A stretch of 64,000 bases of DNA. Source: Thermoprotei archaeon. GTDB lineage: Archaea > Thermoproteota > Thermoprotei > Thermoproteales > B15-G16. Positions 41,632 through 49,799 of this stretch are shown here, one piece after another. The notes under the pieces were generated by a model that did not search any database, was not told the DNA's origin, and saw nothing but the letters and a program-made list of their open reading frames with translations. Each line of letters begins with the position of its first letter. Position 1 is the first letter of the stretch. Made by a program: the position numbers and the translations under genes. The stretch covers positions 21,937 through 85,936 of the forward strand of contig QMRC01000007.1 in assembly GCA_003649205.1 (NCBI GenBank). Reading direction: 5' to 3'.

Positions 41632-42732
41632 CTACTCTAACCTCATCTTCAATAGGAACATCGAGAATATGAGGACAGTAACTGTGTACACGATCAATGC
41701 TGTGAACTCTGTAGATACATCAGCTAGTGTAGCACCCTTAATCATTATCTTGTAGAAGGCTTCAGCAAAGTAATAGGATGGGAGTGTATAGCTTATGAGC
41801 TTAATCTCCTTGGGGAAGAGTGCTACTGGTTTGAAGAATCCAGAGAAGAGTAGACATGGTATGAAGAAGAATATCGCTGTCTGCTGTGCCTGTAGCTGAT
41901 TTCGTGAAATTGCTGATATTACAAGCCCTATACTCAGTGATGTTAGTAAGAAAACAATACAGATCAGAATTAGGTCAGTTATTGGTCCCTTGATGTGTAC
42001 ATCAAATACTGAGATCCCTATGAATAGTGTGAAGAATAGATCGCCAAGTGTAGCTATGAAGTACGCAAGTAACTTACCCATGATTATCTCGTAGCGAGTA
42101 ATGGGTGTCATTATCAACATTTCGAAAGTACCCCTCTCTCTTTCTCGACAAATGGAGACAGAGATTAGTGACATAGGTACTAACTGTAGGAGGAGAGTAG
42201 CTATTACAGGCATGAAGCTTTCAATACTCTTCACAGTAGGTCCATACATCGTCACGTACTGTAGTTGAATTCTAAATAAGTTGAATCTAGAGCCTAAAGC
42301 TTCAACATAAGCTTGAGCTACGTATGCCATACCCCGTCTAATTATGTCTGCTATTGCTGGTTTACTGACATCAATAATAACCTCAATGTAGCAGCTTTCA
42401 CCCTGAACTACCTTAGCCGTAAAGCCACTTGGTATGACTACTACGGCGTACACATGTCCTTTCCTCATAAGCTCTTTACCAATGTCAATGCTTGGTGGAT
42501 AGGCTACAACCTTAAAGAGACCTGTTTCCTCAAGTACGTCACACCACATGTAAGACAGGTACGTCCTATCTAGGTCAACAACAGCAATTGGAAGTGGTGT
42601 CTTAGTTTCACCATAACCGAGGCCAAACATCACCATGACTATCAACGGCATTAGGAATAGCATGAAGAAGGTACGTTTATCCCTCATTAACTGCACTAGC
42701 TCCTTCCTAACTAAAGAGATGATTAGCGTCAT
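41632..42732 (-). CDS. ABC-2 type transporter permease
   Basis: 366 residues of the YhgE/Pip-DrrB-like ABC-2 class. An N-terminal helix ('TFFMLFLMPLIVMVMFGLGYG') is followed by a large ~160-residue external domain and five C-terminal helices with the signature 'ERERGTFEMLIMTPITRYEIIMGKLLAYF'. It exports an unknown substrate, with the ATPase encoded just upstream (4-nt overlap) and the CARDB protein downstream. Confidence 0.88.
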   Translation of the reverse strand: MTLIISLVRKELVQLMRDKRTFFMLFLMPLIVMVMFGLGYGETKTPLPIAVVDLDRTYLSYMWCDVLEETGLFKVVAYPPSIDIGKELMRKGHVYAVVVIPSGFTAKVVQGESCYIEVIIDVSKPAIADIIRRGMAYVAQAYVEALGSRFNLFRIQLQYVTMYGPTVKSIESFMPVIATLLLQLVPMSLISVSICRERERGTFEMLIMTPITRYEIIMGKLLAYFIATLGDLFFTLFIGISVFDVHIKGPITDLILICIVFLLTSLSIGLVISAISRNQLQAQQTAIFFFIPCLLFSGFFKPVALFPKEIKLISYTLPSYYFAEAFYKIMIKGATLADVSTEFTALIVYTVTVLIFSMFLLKMRLE

Positions 42733-43664
42733 GTAGAACCCTCAACTAACTTCACAAAGACATCTTCAAGAGATACGTGGATAGAACTACAACCCAACAC
42801 AGTAATGTGCTGAGCTTCTAAGCACCTAACCACCTCCGGAACAGCTACCTCAGCTGATTTAACAAGGAGTTTTACCTTAACTACATCACCTAGTGATTCC
42901 ACATCAGCAATAGAACCGAATTTCTCTAGTAGTGAAATCGCTTTCTGTACATCTACACTCCTTAGCGTGACAGCTACGAACTCCCCACCAAAAACCTCTC
43001 GTTTAATCTCACTAGGTGAACCCTCAGCAACTATCCTACCACGAAACATGAGAGCCAATTTATCACAGTACTCAGCTTCATCCATGTAGTGAGTAGTGAC
43101 TAGTATGGTAACACCCTCACGATTAAGCTCACGAAAGTACCTCCAGAAAGTCCTCCTAAGTGGTGGATCAACACCTGCAGTAGGTTCATCAAGTATAAGT
43201 ATCTCTGGGTTGTGAACAAGAGCGACAGCTAGAGCTAACCTCTGCTTAGTACCACCACTCAACTTACCAGCTAACCTATTCCTGTATTCACGAAGTTGAA
43301 ATCTCTCCAACAGCTCCCTAATCCTCAACTCAGCTTCCCTACCCCGAATACCGTAGAGAGAAGCAAAGAACTTGAGATTCTCATACACGGTCAAGTCTTC
43401 GTAAAGACTAAATCTCTGAGGCATATAACCAATAAACCTCAGTACCCTCTTCCTCTCTCTTCTAACATCATGACCAAGTACGTAGATTTCACCTCTAGTA
43501 GGTTCAAGTAAACCACATATCATCCTGAGAGTCGTCGTCTTACCAGCACCATTAGGCCCCAACAACCCAAATATCACACCTCGACTAACTCGAAGGTTTA
43601 CGTTATCAACCGCCTTGAAGTTACCAAACACCTTTGTCAGCTCAATCGTCTCGATCGCTAACAT
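42729..43664 (-). CDS. ABC transporter ATP-binding protein (ABC-2 exporter)
   Basis: Walker A 'GLLGPNGAGKTTTLRMI', Q-loop 'GYMPQRFSLYEDL', signature 'LSGGTKQRLALAVALV', Walker B 'ILILDEPTAGVDP', H-loop 'VTTHYMDEAEYC'. A C-terminal ~80-residue regulatory part follows. ATG 43664 is preceded by GGTGA at 5 nt. Divergently transcribed from the TrmB-type regulator; the 60-nt gap between them carries an inverted repeat that could control both. Confidence 0.9.
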   Translation of the reverse strand: MLAIETIELTKVFGNFKAVDNVNLRVSRGVIFGLLGPNGAGKTTTLRMICGLLEPTRGEIYVLGHDVRRERKRVLRFIGYMPQRFSLYEDLTVYENLKFFASLYGIRGREAELRIRELLERFQLREYRNRLAGKLSGGTKQRLALAVALVHNPEILILDEPTAGVDPPLRRTFWRYFRELNREGVTILVTTHYMDEAEYCDKLALMFRGRIVAEGSPSEIKREVFGGEFVAVTLRSVDVQKAISLLEKFGSIADVESLGDVVKVKLLVKSAEVAVPEVVRCLEAQHITVLGCSSIHVSLEDVFVKLVEGST

Positions 43665-43705
43665 CCTAGTCACCTGTTCTTGACTAAAGCCCCTAGAAAT
43701 ACTTT

Positions 43706-43725
43706 TTTAACTGATTAAAGTTAAA
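43706..43725. promoter_or_regulatory. inverted repeat between ABC exporter and TrmB-type genes
   Basis: TTTAACT, 6-nt spacer gattaa, AGTTAAA, in the 60-nt divergent promoter region. Its AT-rich arms coincide with the only candidate TATA boxes for both directions, so one bound regulator could shut both genes. The TrmB-type protein encoded next to it is the obvious candidate. Confidence 0.55.
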
Positions 43726-43733
43726 GGGTTAAT

Positions 43734-44510
43734 GTGGCTCTGAGAAGTCTCATCGAGAAGTTACCATCTTATAGACTACTTCGTGAGTACGGTCTTACGG
43801 GGTACGAAGCGTTAACACTACTGTACCTTGCAAGCGTACAAGAGGCTACACCTCGTGAAATTTCTGAGAAGACAGGTGTACCCTATACTAAGGTGTATGA
43901 AGTAATACGTAAGTTACATGGTAGAGGTTGGATTGAAGTTATTGAGGGTAGACCTATAGTATGTAAATTTAGATCGCTAGATTGCGTAATCAAGTCAATT
44001 AGAGATGATTTAGAGAGGAAGTTTAGAGAACTTGAATCATCACTAGCAGAGGATGTAGCTAGGTTAAGATTTGCTCAAAGTGTTAAGAGACCAACAGCCG
44101 TTGTTGTGTATCGATTGCCAGAAGCTATTGAGTATGTCGTATCCTCAGTTAGAGCTGCACAGCATGCTATCTGGTTCTTAATAGCTTACGTTGATGATGT
44201 GCTTCAGCAAGTACTTGCAAAGTTGAGAGTTGGTGCAGAGGTAGAGATTAGAGCAATTATTAGTCAAAGCTGTGGTAATGCTGTACTAGCACTTCTCAAA
44301 ACTCTGAGTAAGAGATGTAGTATCAAGTACATAAAGTCACTCGTCCCCCTAAATTTAGTGCTCATAGACCTTGCAAAGGTAATATTCATACCTAGCTACG
44401 TGTTAGCTACAACAACCCTAAAACCAAGTATCTTAGTGGTTGATGATAGTGAAGTTGCTATAACAACGAAGAACTACCTTGAATTTCTATGGAGACATGC
44501 CTCTAGCTAG
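43734..44510 (+). CDS. TrmB-family winged-helix regulator
   Basis: 258 residues: N-terminal TrmB-type winged helix ('LREYGLTGYEALTLLYLASVQEATPREISEKTGVPYTKVYEVIRKLHGRGWIEV') followed by a coiled linker and a phospholipase-D-like effector domain ('RAAQHAIWFLIAYVDDVLQQV', 'VLIDLAKVIFIP'). Such regulators often sense sugars, though this one shows no sugar motif I can name. Start GTG 43734, probably leaderless. It likely controls the divergent ABC exporter-CARDB operon. The 3' end overlaps the DUF885 gene by 24 nt. Confidence 0.85.
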   Translation: MALRSLIEKLPSYRLLREYGLTGYEALTLLYLASVQEATPREISEKTGVPYTKVYEVIRKLHGRGWIEVIEGRPIVCKFRSLDCVIKSIRDDLERKFRELESSLAEDVARLRFAQSVKRPTAVVVYRLPEAIEYVVSSVRAAQHAIWFLIAYVDDVLQQVLAKLRVGAEVEIRAIISQSCGNAVLALLKTLSKRCSIKYIKSLVPLNLVLIDLAKVIFIPSYVLATTTLKPSILVVDDSEVAITTKNYLEFLWRHASS

Positions 44511-46130
44511 CTCCTCGACCTTCTTCATCACAACTTCTTCAAGAAGTGATACTGGAAGTACTCCCTCTTCCAGTAGTAACCTGTGGAACACGTCTTCTCT
44601 GAACCTAGATCCAAGTAATTTCCTGACCTTCTCTCTAAGTCTCTTTATTCTGTACTTACCATACATATAGCATAGCTGATACCCTTGATCAATAGTGTAT
44701 CGCTTAACCTCTCTAATAGCTCCTTCCCTGGACATGAAAGCAACCCTCATTAACATATCAACAGCTTCGTCGAAGCTCATGGATCCAGTACTTAGCTTAA
44801 CATCTATAACAACTCTAGCTGCTCTCCAGAGAGCATCTACTAAGACCACTGTTCTGTACTCTGGCTCACTATGGAAACCATGTTCTAGAAGTAGCTCCTC
44901 ACAATAATGCGCCCATCCCTCTATGAAGCTTGTAGCTACGTTAGATGCTATAGCTATGAACTTTCTGATTATGTTTGGTGTTGCTTGTATCCAGGCAAAT
45001 TGTGTGTGGTGTCCTGGATATGCTTCATGTACACTAGTATTGAGTATGCTGTACCAACTATGCTCTTTCATGAGATCTTCACTTTCAGGAGGGGTTACGA
45101 GGTAAAGACCTTCCCTCACATAGGAGAAGAGTGGTGGTGGTATGTAGGCTGCAAATGGTATTATAGGTCTTAGGTACTCAGGGGTCTCGATAACTCTTAC
45201 CCTCTCACCCGCGGGTAAATCGACAATTTTGTGTCTAAGCACGAATTCACGAGCTTCAGAAATAGCTCTAGAGTACGTATCGAGTAACTTACTACGTTCC
45301 CTAACGTACCTTGACTTAACCTCCTCAACTAGTTTCTCAACTGAGATACCTCTTGAACTAGCTATCTTCTCAAGTTCTGTTCTAAGTCTAGCTATCTCCT
45401 CCTCACCTAGCTTGACCAAGACCTCTGGCTCTTCTGATATACCACGGATACGAAGTAGCTTTCGAAATAGCTCATACCCCATAGGTTTGAAGCCAGGTTT
45501 AGCCCTAGGCTTTACCTCATCTAGTAACCACCGTCTGAAGCGCTCAATTGTATTGAGCGCTCTACTACATGGAGCAGAAATGTCGTACCCATGTTCTCTA
45601 GCTAGCTTCTCAGCACTAGACAGAAGTAGGGGGAGTGCGGAACACATTTCCAGCGCTATGTCAGTCCATAATGTGTAAGGTTCATCGATAAGCTCGAGAG
45701 CGCCTAGCAGTACCTTATCGAGATTCCTTATCCTCTTCTCAAGAGCAATTAACCTGTGCTCCGTAGGTAGGTACGGTATGGTTAGTAACCTAAATAACAT
45801 AGCGCACGCTTTTTCAATATAGAGCGCGGGTACCATACGATAACACGGAAAGTCAACTAACCAGAAGAGGCAATCTTCTAAGAACATCTTAAATGCTCTA
45901 TAGTCTACCTGAGCACTGTACGGTAGCTCCTTCGGGTCAATGCTACTTAACTTCTCAAGCGTTCTCTTCGTTAATTCAGTAAGCTGTCTAAGAGTTTCCC
46001 TACTCACCACAGGCACTGAGCTGTCATACTGGTGAAATCCTAGTGCTGTTCCCACATCTGGATTTAACTCAAGGAAACTACGAATGTACTTCTCAATAGT
46101 CTCATAGAGCGTATCTACTGCAGTACTCAT
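44487..46130 (-). CDS. DUF885 metallo-hydrolase
   Basis: 547 residues of the DUF885/COG4805 family, helical zinc metallo-carboxypeptidase-like proteins. The zinc motif 'HEAYPGHHTQFAW' (HExxxGH type), the later glutamate in 'EGWAHYCEELLLEHGF', and the ligand-supporting 'YIPPPLF' are seen. The peptidase role is known for some relatives only. ATG 46130 follows GAGGTG; the ORF-track TTG 46145 lies before it. A short 6-3-6 palindrome overlaps that Shine-Dalgarno sequence at 46141-46155. Confidence 0.85.
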   Translation of the reverse strand: MSTAVDTLYETIEKYIRSFLELNPDVGTALGFHQYDSSVPVVSRETLRQLTELTKRTLEKLSSIDPKELPYSAQVDYRAFKMFLEDCLFWLVDFPCYRMVPALYIEKACAMLFRLLTIPYLPTEHRLIALEKRIRNLDKVLLGALELIDEPYTLWTDIALEMCSALPLLLSSAEKLAREHGYDISAPCSRALNTIERFRRWLLDEVKPRAKPGFKPMGYELFRKLLRIRGISEEPEVLVKLGEEEIARLRTELEKIASSRGISVEKLVEEVKSRYVRERSKLLDTYSRAISEAREFVLRHKIVDLPAGERVRVIETPEYLRPIIPFAAYIPPPLFSYVREGLYLVTPPESEDLMKEHSWYSILNTSVHEAYPGHHTQFAWIQATPNIIRKFIAIASNVATSFIEGWAHYCEELLLEHGFHSEPEYRTVVLVDALWRAARVVIDVKLSTGSMSFDEAVDMLMRVAFMSREGAIREVKRYTIDQGYQLCYMYGKYRIKRLREKVRKLLGSRFREDVFHRLLLEEGVLPVSLLEEVVMKKVEELARGMSP

Positions 46131-46238
46131 CCGACTACACCTCAAGGAGCTTGAGTTTTGACCGAGGCGAAGCTAAAAATAAGTTTACACTTAAGTAACG
46201 TGGAGCCCTACTAGTAAAGGTACTTGAGGTGATTAAGT

Positions 46239-46790
46239 GTGGGTAAGGTTGAGTGTATGGATGATTTCTTCAAGTTACTTCATCCAAGACCTGTAGTTCT
46301 TATCGTTGCTCAGGGTAGGAGCAAGGTAAATGCTATGGCTTGCTCTTGGTGTACTCCTATTAGTGAGGAACCACCCACCGTTGGCGTAGTTCTTGCTAGG
46401 GAATCCTACACAAGGGAATTGATTCTGGAGTCGAAGGAGTTCACTATAAACATTCCATCTCGAGAACTACTTAGTGCTGTGTGGATTGCTGGTACTAAGA
46501 GTGGTCGTGATGTCGATAAAATAAAGCTCATGAACGTGACGCTGAAACCTAGTAAGAAGATCTCGACGCCAATCATCGAGGAGTGTATTGGTCACCTAGA
46601 GTGTAAGGTAATGTCTTGGTACGAGATTGGTGAGTGTACACTAATTGTGGGAGAAGTCTTGAGTGCGTACGCTGATGAGGATAAGCTGTATAGAGGTAAC
46701 TGGGATGTTAGAAAAGCTGAGGTGCTGCTTCACCTAGGTGGTTCGGTCTTCGTTATACCCTCGAAACAGGTGTACTTAGCCACTAAGTAG
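46239..46790 (+). CDS. flavin reductase-like / flavoredoxin family protein
   Basis: 183 residues of the FMN-binding split-barrel flavin reductase family: 'HPRPVVLIVAQGRSKVNAMACSWCTPISEEPPTVGVVL' carries the FMN-binding strand pair, and 'SKEFTINIPSRELLSAVWIAGTKSGRDVDK' is characteristic. It probably transfers electrons through FMN; the partner is unknown. GTG 46239 is preceded by GAGGTGAT at 5 nt, a strong start. Confidence 0.85.
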   Translation: MGKVECMDDFFKLLHPRPVVLIVAQGRSKVNAMACSWCTPISEEPPTVGVVLARESYTRELILESKEFTINIPSRELLSAVWIAGTKSGRDVDKIKLMNVTLKPSKKISTPIIEECIGHLECKVMSWYEIGECTLIVGEVLSAYADEDKLYRGNWDVRKAEVLLHLGGSVFVIPSKQVYLATK

Positions 46791-46796
46791 GTGTAG

Positions 46797-46869
46797 TGTA
46801 CCCCGGCGGTGAAAGGTACCTTCATCGGTGGGAGAGTACTCCATCCTCAGGTCCTCGTCCCACCGGGGC
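46797..46869 (-). ncRNA. H/ACA-box guide RNA candidate predicted to act on 16S rRNA
   Basis: Minus strand. Lower stem GCCCCGG/CCGGGGT followed immediately by ACA (46799-46797); pocket 5' TGGGACG and 3' TTCACCG; upper stem AGGACCT/AGGTACCT with one bulged A; kink-turn GA opposite GAT-GA; cap stem. Upper stem to ACA is 14 nt. The pocket complements CGGUGAA-UA-CGUCCC, a conserved 16S sequence (recalled), placing the pseudouridine at E. coli position 1376. TTAATAC lies 20-30 nt upstream as promoter. Confidence 0.85.
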
Positions 46870-46887
46870 AGTACGGGTGTTGTTTAG

Positions 46888-47343
46888 ATGGGTATTAAGG
46901 TTAGCTACTTAATGTCGTTTAAACCGATCTTTGGTGAGCAGGTACTCACTGGCATTAAGAGTCATGAGGTTAGGAAGTTTCTTGGTCGTATTGAAGAGGG
47001 TTCTTGGGTTTTGGTCTATGAGTCCACTCCTGTTAGGGCGTTTACAGGTATCTTTCAAGTTGGGAGAGCGGATATTGTTGATGAAGATTGTGCTCTGGAG
47101 CTAATTCGTGGGTTTAGGGGTTATTCGGACCTTGATCTACCGTACATTGTGGGTAGGAGGAAGCTGGTAGTAATTGAGGTACGGAATCCTACTCGTTTTC
47201 ACGTTCCTGTATTCCTCGATGAGGTTAGGAGGTATTTCCCAAGCTTTAGACCACCTATGAGCTATGTGAGGGTTAAGTCCGGTACGCTATTATGTTCAGT
47301 GTGTGAATTCGTATTGAGGAGAGGGCTCTATGAAGAGACTTGA
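46888..47343 (+). CDS. ASCH/PUA-like small protein
   Basis: 151 residues resembling the ASCH/PUA-like RNA-binding fold: 'LMSFKPIFGEQVLTGIKSHEVRKFLGRIEEGSWVLVYESTPVRAFTGIFQVG' has the family's opening strand and 'K.hE.R' helix. The C-terminal part has a lone 'CSVCEF' pair. Function unknown, RNA binding likely. It follows an antisense H/ACA RNA and overlaps the next gene by 14 nt, so they form a two-gene operon. Confidence 0.65.
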   Translation: MGIKVSYLMSFKPIFGEQVLTGIKSHEVRKFLGRIEEGSWVLVYESTPVRAFTGIFQVGRADIVDEDCALELIRGFRGYSDLDLPYIVGRRKLVVIEVRNPTRFHVPVFLDEVRRYFPSFRPPMSYVRVKSGTLLCSVCEFVLRRGLYEET

Positions 47344-47626
47344 CGAGAAAACTCTAGGTAAGTTAGCTTACTACGTCTTAGCTGAGATTTCAGCAAGGTG
47401 GAGAGTTAGGAGGAAGTACCTGAAGACTTATAGGGTGATAACCTACTTCCTAGGTCACGAGATTTCTTGGCTTATTTTAACTAAGTTGAGGGAGGGTAAG
47501 TACATAGATTTTGATGATGATTATGTGGTGTGCCTTAAACCAATACGAGTGCAAAAACCTCTCCATAGGTTAGAAGCTGAGCTTCGTGACTACGTACGTA
47601 GTATTGTTACTTCGCTTCAACGCTGA
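47330..47626 (+). CDS. small basic helical protein, unrecognised
   Basis: 98 residues, helical, with many Arg/Lys ('ISARWRVRRKYLKTYRV') and an acidic strand ('YIDFDDDYVV'); it reads like a winged-helix scaffold but I cannot assign it. The ATG overlaps the ASCH-like gene by 14 nt, so they are likely co-translated. It converges with the next, membrane-protein gene, with a 10-nt overlap at the 3' ends. Confidence 0.6.
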   Translation: MKRLDEKTLGKLAYYVLAEISARWRVRRKYLKTYRVITYFLGHEISWLILTKLREGKYIDFDDDYVVCLKPIRVQKPLHRLEAELRDYVRSIVTSLQR

Positions 47627-48075
47627 ATTTCGTACTCTATCTCAATCAAACTGTCATACCTATCGATCACCATCCTACCAATGTACCTTCCTTTATAGAC
47701 CATCAGCGATGTAGGTATGTCAGATACGTCCAGAGTTAGGGTATCGCTCTCTTGCGCTAAGATCATGGGTATCGTCACAGGTGTACTGAACTTAATTATT
47801 AGCTCTCTCCCTGTAAATGTAGAGGAGACGACATAGGGTATACCGAGCTTCCTAATGTAGGCTTGTATCAGTGCAAATATCATGGCAACTATTATAGCTG
47901 AAAACTGAATGATTACAGCTGGTAGTGCATAGGCTGCAGACAGTATGGTGCTGAGTATGGAGCACACGATCACCAATGCAACACATAGCCGGGGTACAGA
48001 CTTAATAATCTTGAGCAAGGTGTTACGGTACTTAATCCTTACCCTTACCTTTTCCTCTCTTCTACGTAGGGGCAT
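47617..48075 (-). CDS. small membrane protein with two helices
   Basis: 152 residues: basic N-terminus ('RRREEKVRVRIKYR'), two consecutive transmembrane helices ('LCVALVIVCSILSTILSAAYAL', 'IIQFSAIIVAMIFALIQAYI') and a ~75-residue beta-rich domain that should lie on the cytosolic side if the helices form a hairpin. Family unknown. ATG 48075; upstream is the small zinc-ribbon gene on the same strand, 10 nt away. Confidence 0.6.
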   Translation of the reverse strand: MPLRRREEKVRVRIKYRNTLLKIIKSVPRLCVALVIVCSILSTILSAAYALPAVIIQFSAIIVAMIFALIQAYIRKLGIPYVVSSTFTGRELIIKFSTPVTIPMILAQESDTLTLDVSDIPTSLMVYKGRYIGRMVIDRYDSLIEIEYEIQR

Positions 48076-48085
48076 ACATACACAC

Positions 48086-48250
48086 CTACCTAAATATTAC
48101 AAAGGTGAAACCACAATCAACACATCTACACCTAACCATAGTCTTCTCAGTAGCTTCACGATCACGAAACTTAAGACTACTAAGTATGGCAACTCTAGTA
48201 CTACCACACTTAGGACACTTCAATTCCTTACTGAGTGAGGACATGACCAT
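48086..48250 (-). CDS. small zinc-ribbon protein
   Basis: About 54 residues. 'CPKCGSTRVAIL' and 'CRCVDCGFTFVIF' form a TFIIS/transposase-type zinc ribbon. The ORF-track start is too long; 'MVMSSLSKELKCPKCG' starting at 48250 fits. Its start codons interlock with those of the divergent glycosyltransferase gene (CATGACCATG reads ATG on both strands). Role unknown. Confidence 0.65.
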   Translation of the reverse strand: MVMSSLSKELKCPKCGSTRVAILSSLKFRDREATEKTMVRCRCVDCGFTFVIFR

Positions 48251-49376
48251 GCTCACACTAGTTTTTGTCAAATCAATACCAGTTAATAGTTGTTCCGCAG
48301 GTGGAGCTGAGGTATACGTGCATGAAGTAGGTAGGGAACTAACCGAGAGGTACTGCATAGACGTCATCGTAGTATCCTCTTCAGAGTCAGCAAGAGCAGG
48401 TACCTACACGATTGATGGTGTGAAGTATGTGCTGTCACGAGCTTCAAGTAGATACACATTCCTACTCATTGCACCGTACATCTTGAGGAAGTTAGTTAGG
48501 AAATTACTGGATGAAGGTCGTGAGGTCATTGTAGTGGATGAGTACACGACATATCCCTTCATGACCACTAAGTACCTGAAGAACGTACCCATAATGCTGC
48601 TGGTGCATCAGCTATCGTACGCAGTAGTATCGTATCAGTACAAGTTACCTGTAGAAATTGCATGGAGTGGCGAAGCTATACTTCTACGTCCCTACTTAAG
48701 CACGACATGTATTACGGTATCTCCGAGTGTAGCTATGGACCTACACGACATGGGGTTCAAAAGAGTGCAAATTGCTGAACCAGGTACACCAGTAGAACCG
48801 CTAAGTGATGTTCCTGAGAAGGCGGATTACCCACTCATAACCTGTGTATCTAGGTACGTACCGTACAAGAGATTGGAGCACATAGTGTATGCAGCATACA
48901 TAGTTAAGAAGTACGTACCTAAGTTCAGAGTGGTAGTAATTGGTAGGGGTTCCTGTAGATACCTAGTCAAGTTAATGAACTTAGTGAGGGAACTCAACCT
49001 AGGTAAGTACGTGAAGCTCCTTTACAATGTACCTCTTAGACAAAAGCTCGAGATACTTCGTAAATCCTGGCTACACGTAGTGACCTCAGTTTACGAAGGC
49101 TTCAATCTAGCTGTGTTAGAGGCTGCTGCATGCGGCACTCCTACACTAGCATATGCTGTTCGTGGATTAATTGATTCAGTTACATACATCGGTGGTTACC
49201 TATTGAGTGATCAAAACTACGAGAAGTTAGCTAGTGCGATATGTAGTCTCATTAACTCTCCAGATGATCTATTTAAGAGAGCTGAATTGTGTTTAGGTAG
49301 GGTAAAGTGCTTAACGTGGGAGAGAACGGCTGAGAAACTACGTAATATCATCAGGAATATACTGGTGGAAGGTTAA
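48243..49376 (+). CDS. family 4-like glycosyltransferase (GT-B)
   Basis: 377 residues, GT-B fold. N-terminal 'VNSCSAGGAEVYVHEVGREL' (glycine-rich acceptor loop), C-terminal 'PLITCVSRYVPYKRLEHIV' and the EX7E motif 'YEGFNLAVLEAAACGTPTLAY' that binds the donor sugar. Probably acts on glycolipids, S-layer or N-glycan precursors. The real start (ATG 48243 or 48249) is well inside the ORF-track version and interlocks with the minus-strand zinc-ribbon gene. Confidence 0.87.
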   Translation: MTMLTLVFVKSIPVNSCSAGGAEVYVHEVGRELTERYCIDVIVVSSSESARAGTYTIDGVKYVLSRASSRYTFLLIAPYILRKLVRKLLDEGREVIVVDEYTTYPFMTTKYLKNVPIMLLVHQLSYAVVSYQYKLPVEIAWSGEAILLRPYLSTTCITVSPSVAMDLHDMGFKRVQIAEPGTPVEPLSDVPEKADYPLITCVSRYVPYKRLEHIVYAAYIVKKYVPKFRVVVIGRGSCRYLVKLMNLVRELNLGKYVKLLYNVPLRQKLEILRKSWLHVVTSVYEGFNLAVLEAAACGTPTLAYAVRGLIDSVTYIGGYLLSDQNYEKLASAICSLINSPDDLFKRAELCLGRVKCLTWERTAEKLRNIIRNILVEG

Positions 49377-49486
49377 AAGCGTTTAATACACAGTATAGAT
49401 AAGTACCTCAGCAGTAGTATCTGTAGGGGATGAAGAGGGTCTTAAGGTTTGACTTCGAGATGATAGAGAACCCACGTGCAGACCCA

Positions 49487-49762
49487 TTAACCTGTTAAGC
49501 AATTTACCTCGGTACTTCTACAGAGCGCTGCGTAGAGCTTCTGAAGAATACCTTTCCAATCAAAGACTGTTTCTCCATCCTCGAACTCTATTATTGCATC
49601 ATCTAGTAGCTCCTCCTTATTGTAGAAGATCTTTGCACCACAGTTAGGACAACCCAAGCATACAGTCACTACACCCTCTATGAGCAGTAGCTTAGTTCCA
49701 CATACAGGACAGTAGAGATCGGTCTCAATAACTATGGTTTCAGAGTAATTCAATTGCAACAC
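49487..49762 (-). CDS. small zinc-ribbon protein, acidic C-terminal half
   Basis: 91 residues: zinc ribbon 'LYCPVCGTKLLLI' with 'CLGCPNCGAKIFY', then an acidic helical part. The family is not recognised; it may be a ribosome- or transcription-associated factor. GTG start. Upstream on the same strand is the pseudo-PilT/MinD pair; its 3' end overlaps antisense a possible 22-codon ORF (see rejected items). Confidence 0.6.
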   Translation of the reverse strand: MLQLNYSETIVIETDLYCPVCGTKLLLIEGVVTVCLGCPNCGAKIFYNKEELLDDAIIEFEDGETVFDWKGILQKLYAALCRSTEVNCLTG

Positions 49763-49799
49763 CCATGAGAACTTGAGCCAGAAATCCTAAATAGGTAAC

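Noticed and set aside
46141-46155. CTCAAG-GAG-CTTGAG palindrome at the start of the DUF885 gene.
   Set aside because: The loop of 3 nt and the overlap with an ordinary Shine-Dalgarno sequence make chance likely; no evidence for regulation.
46801-46868. CCCCGG...CCGGGG stem initially considered as a tRNA or other structured RNA on the plus strand.
   Set aside because: No T-loop, anticodon arm or CCA-type end. The minus strand folds as an H/ACA RNA with ACA and kink-turn, which explains all the pairing.
48105-48242. Upstream extension of the glycosyltransferase ORF and the long version of the opposing zinc-ribbon ORF.
   Set aside because: Residues before the interlocked ATGs do not resemble either family and translate the other gene's antisense strand.
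49431-49499. A 22-codon ORF (MKRVLRFDFEMIENPRADPLTC) with AGGGG right before ATG and TTTAATAC upstream; the same stretch also shows ATGAAGA..TTGA..AGATGAT..CAGA, reminiscent of a C/D RNA.
   Set aside because: The Shine-Dalgarno is too close to the ATG, the 3' end overlaps a zinc-ribbon gene on the other strand, and the C/D boxes are all degenerate. Neither reading is strong enough to list.
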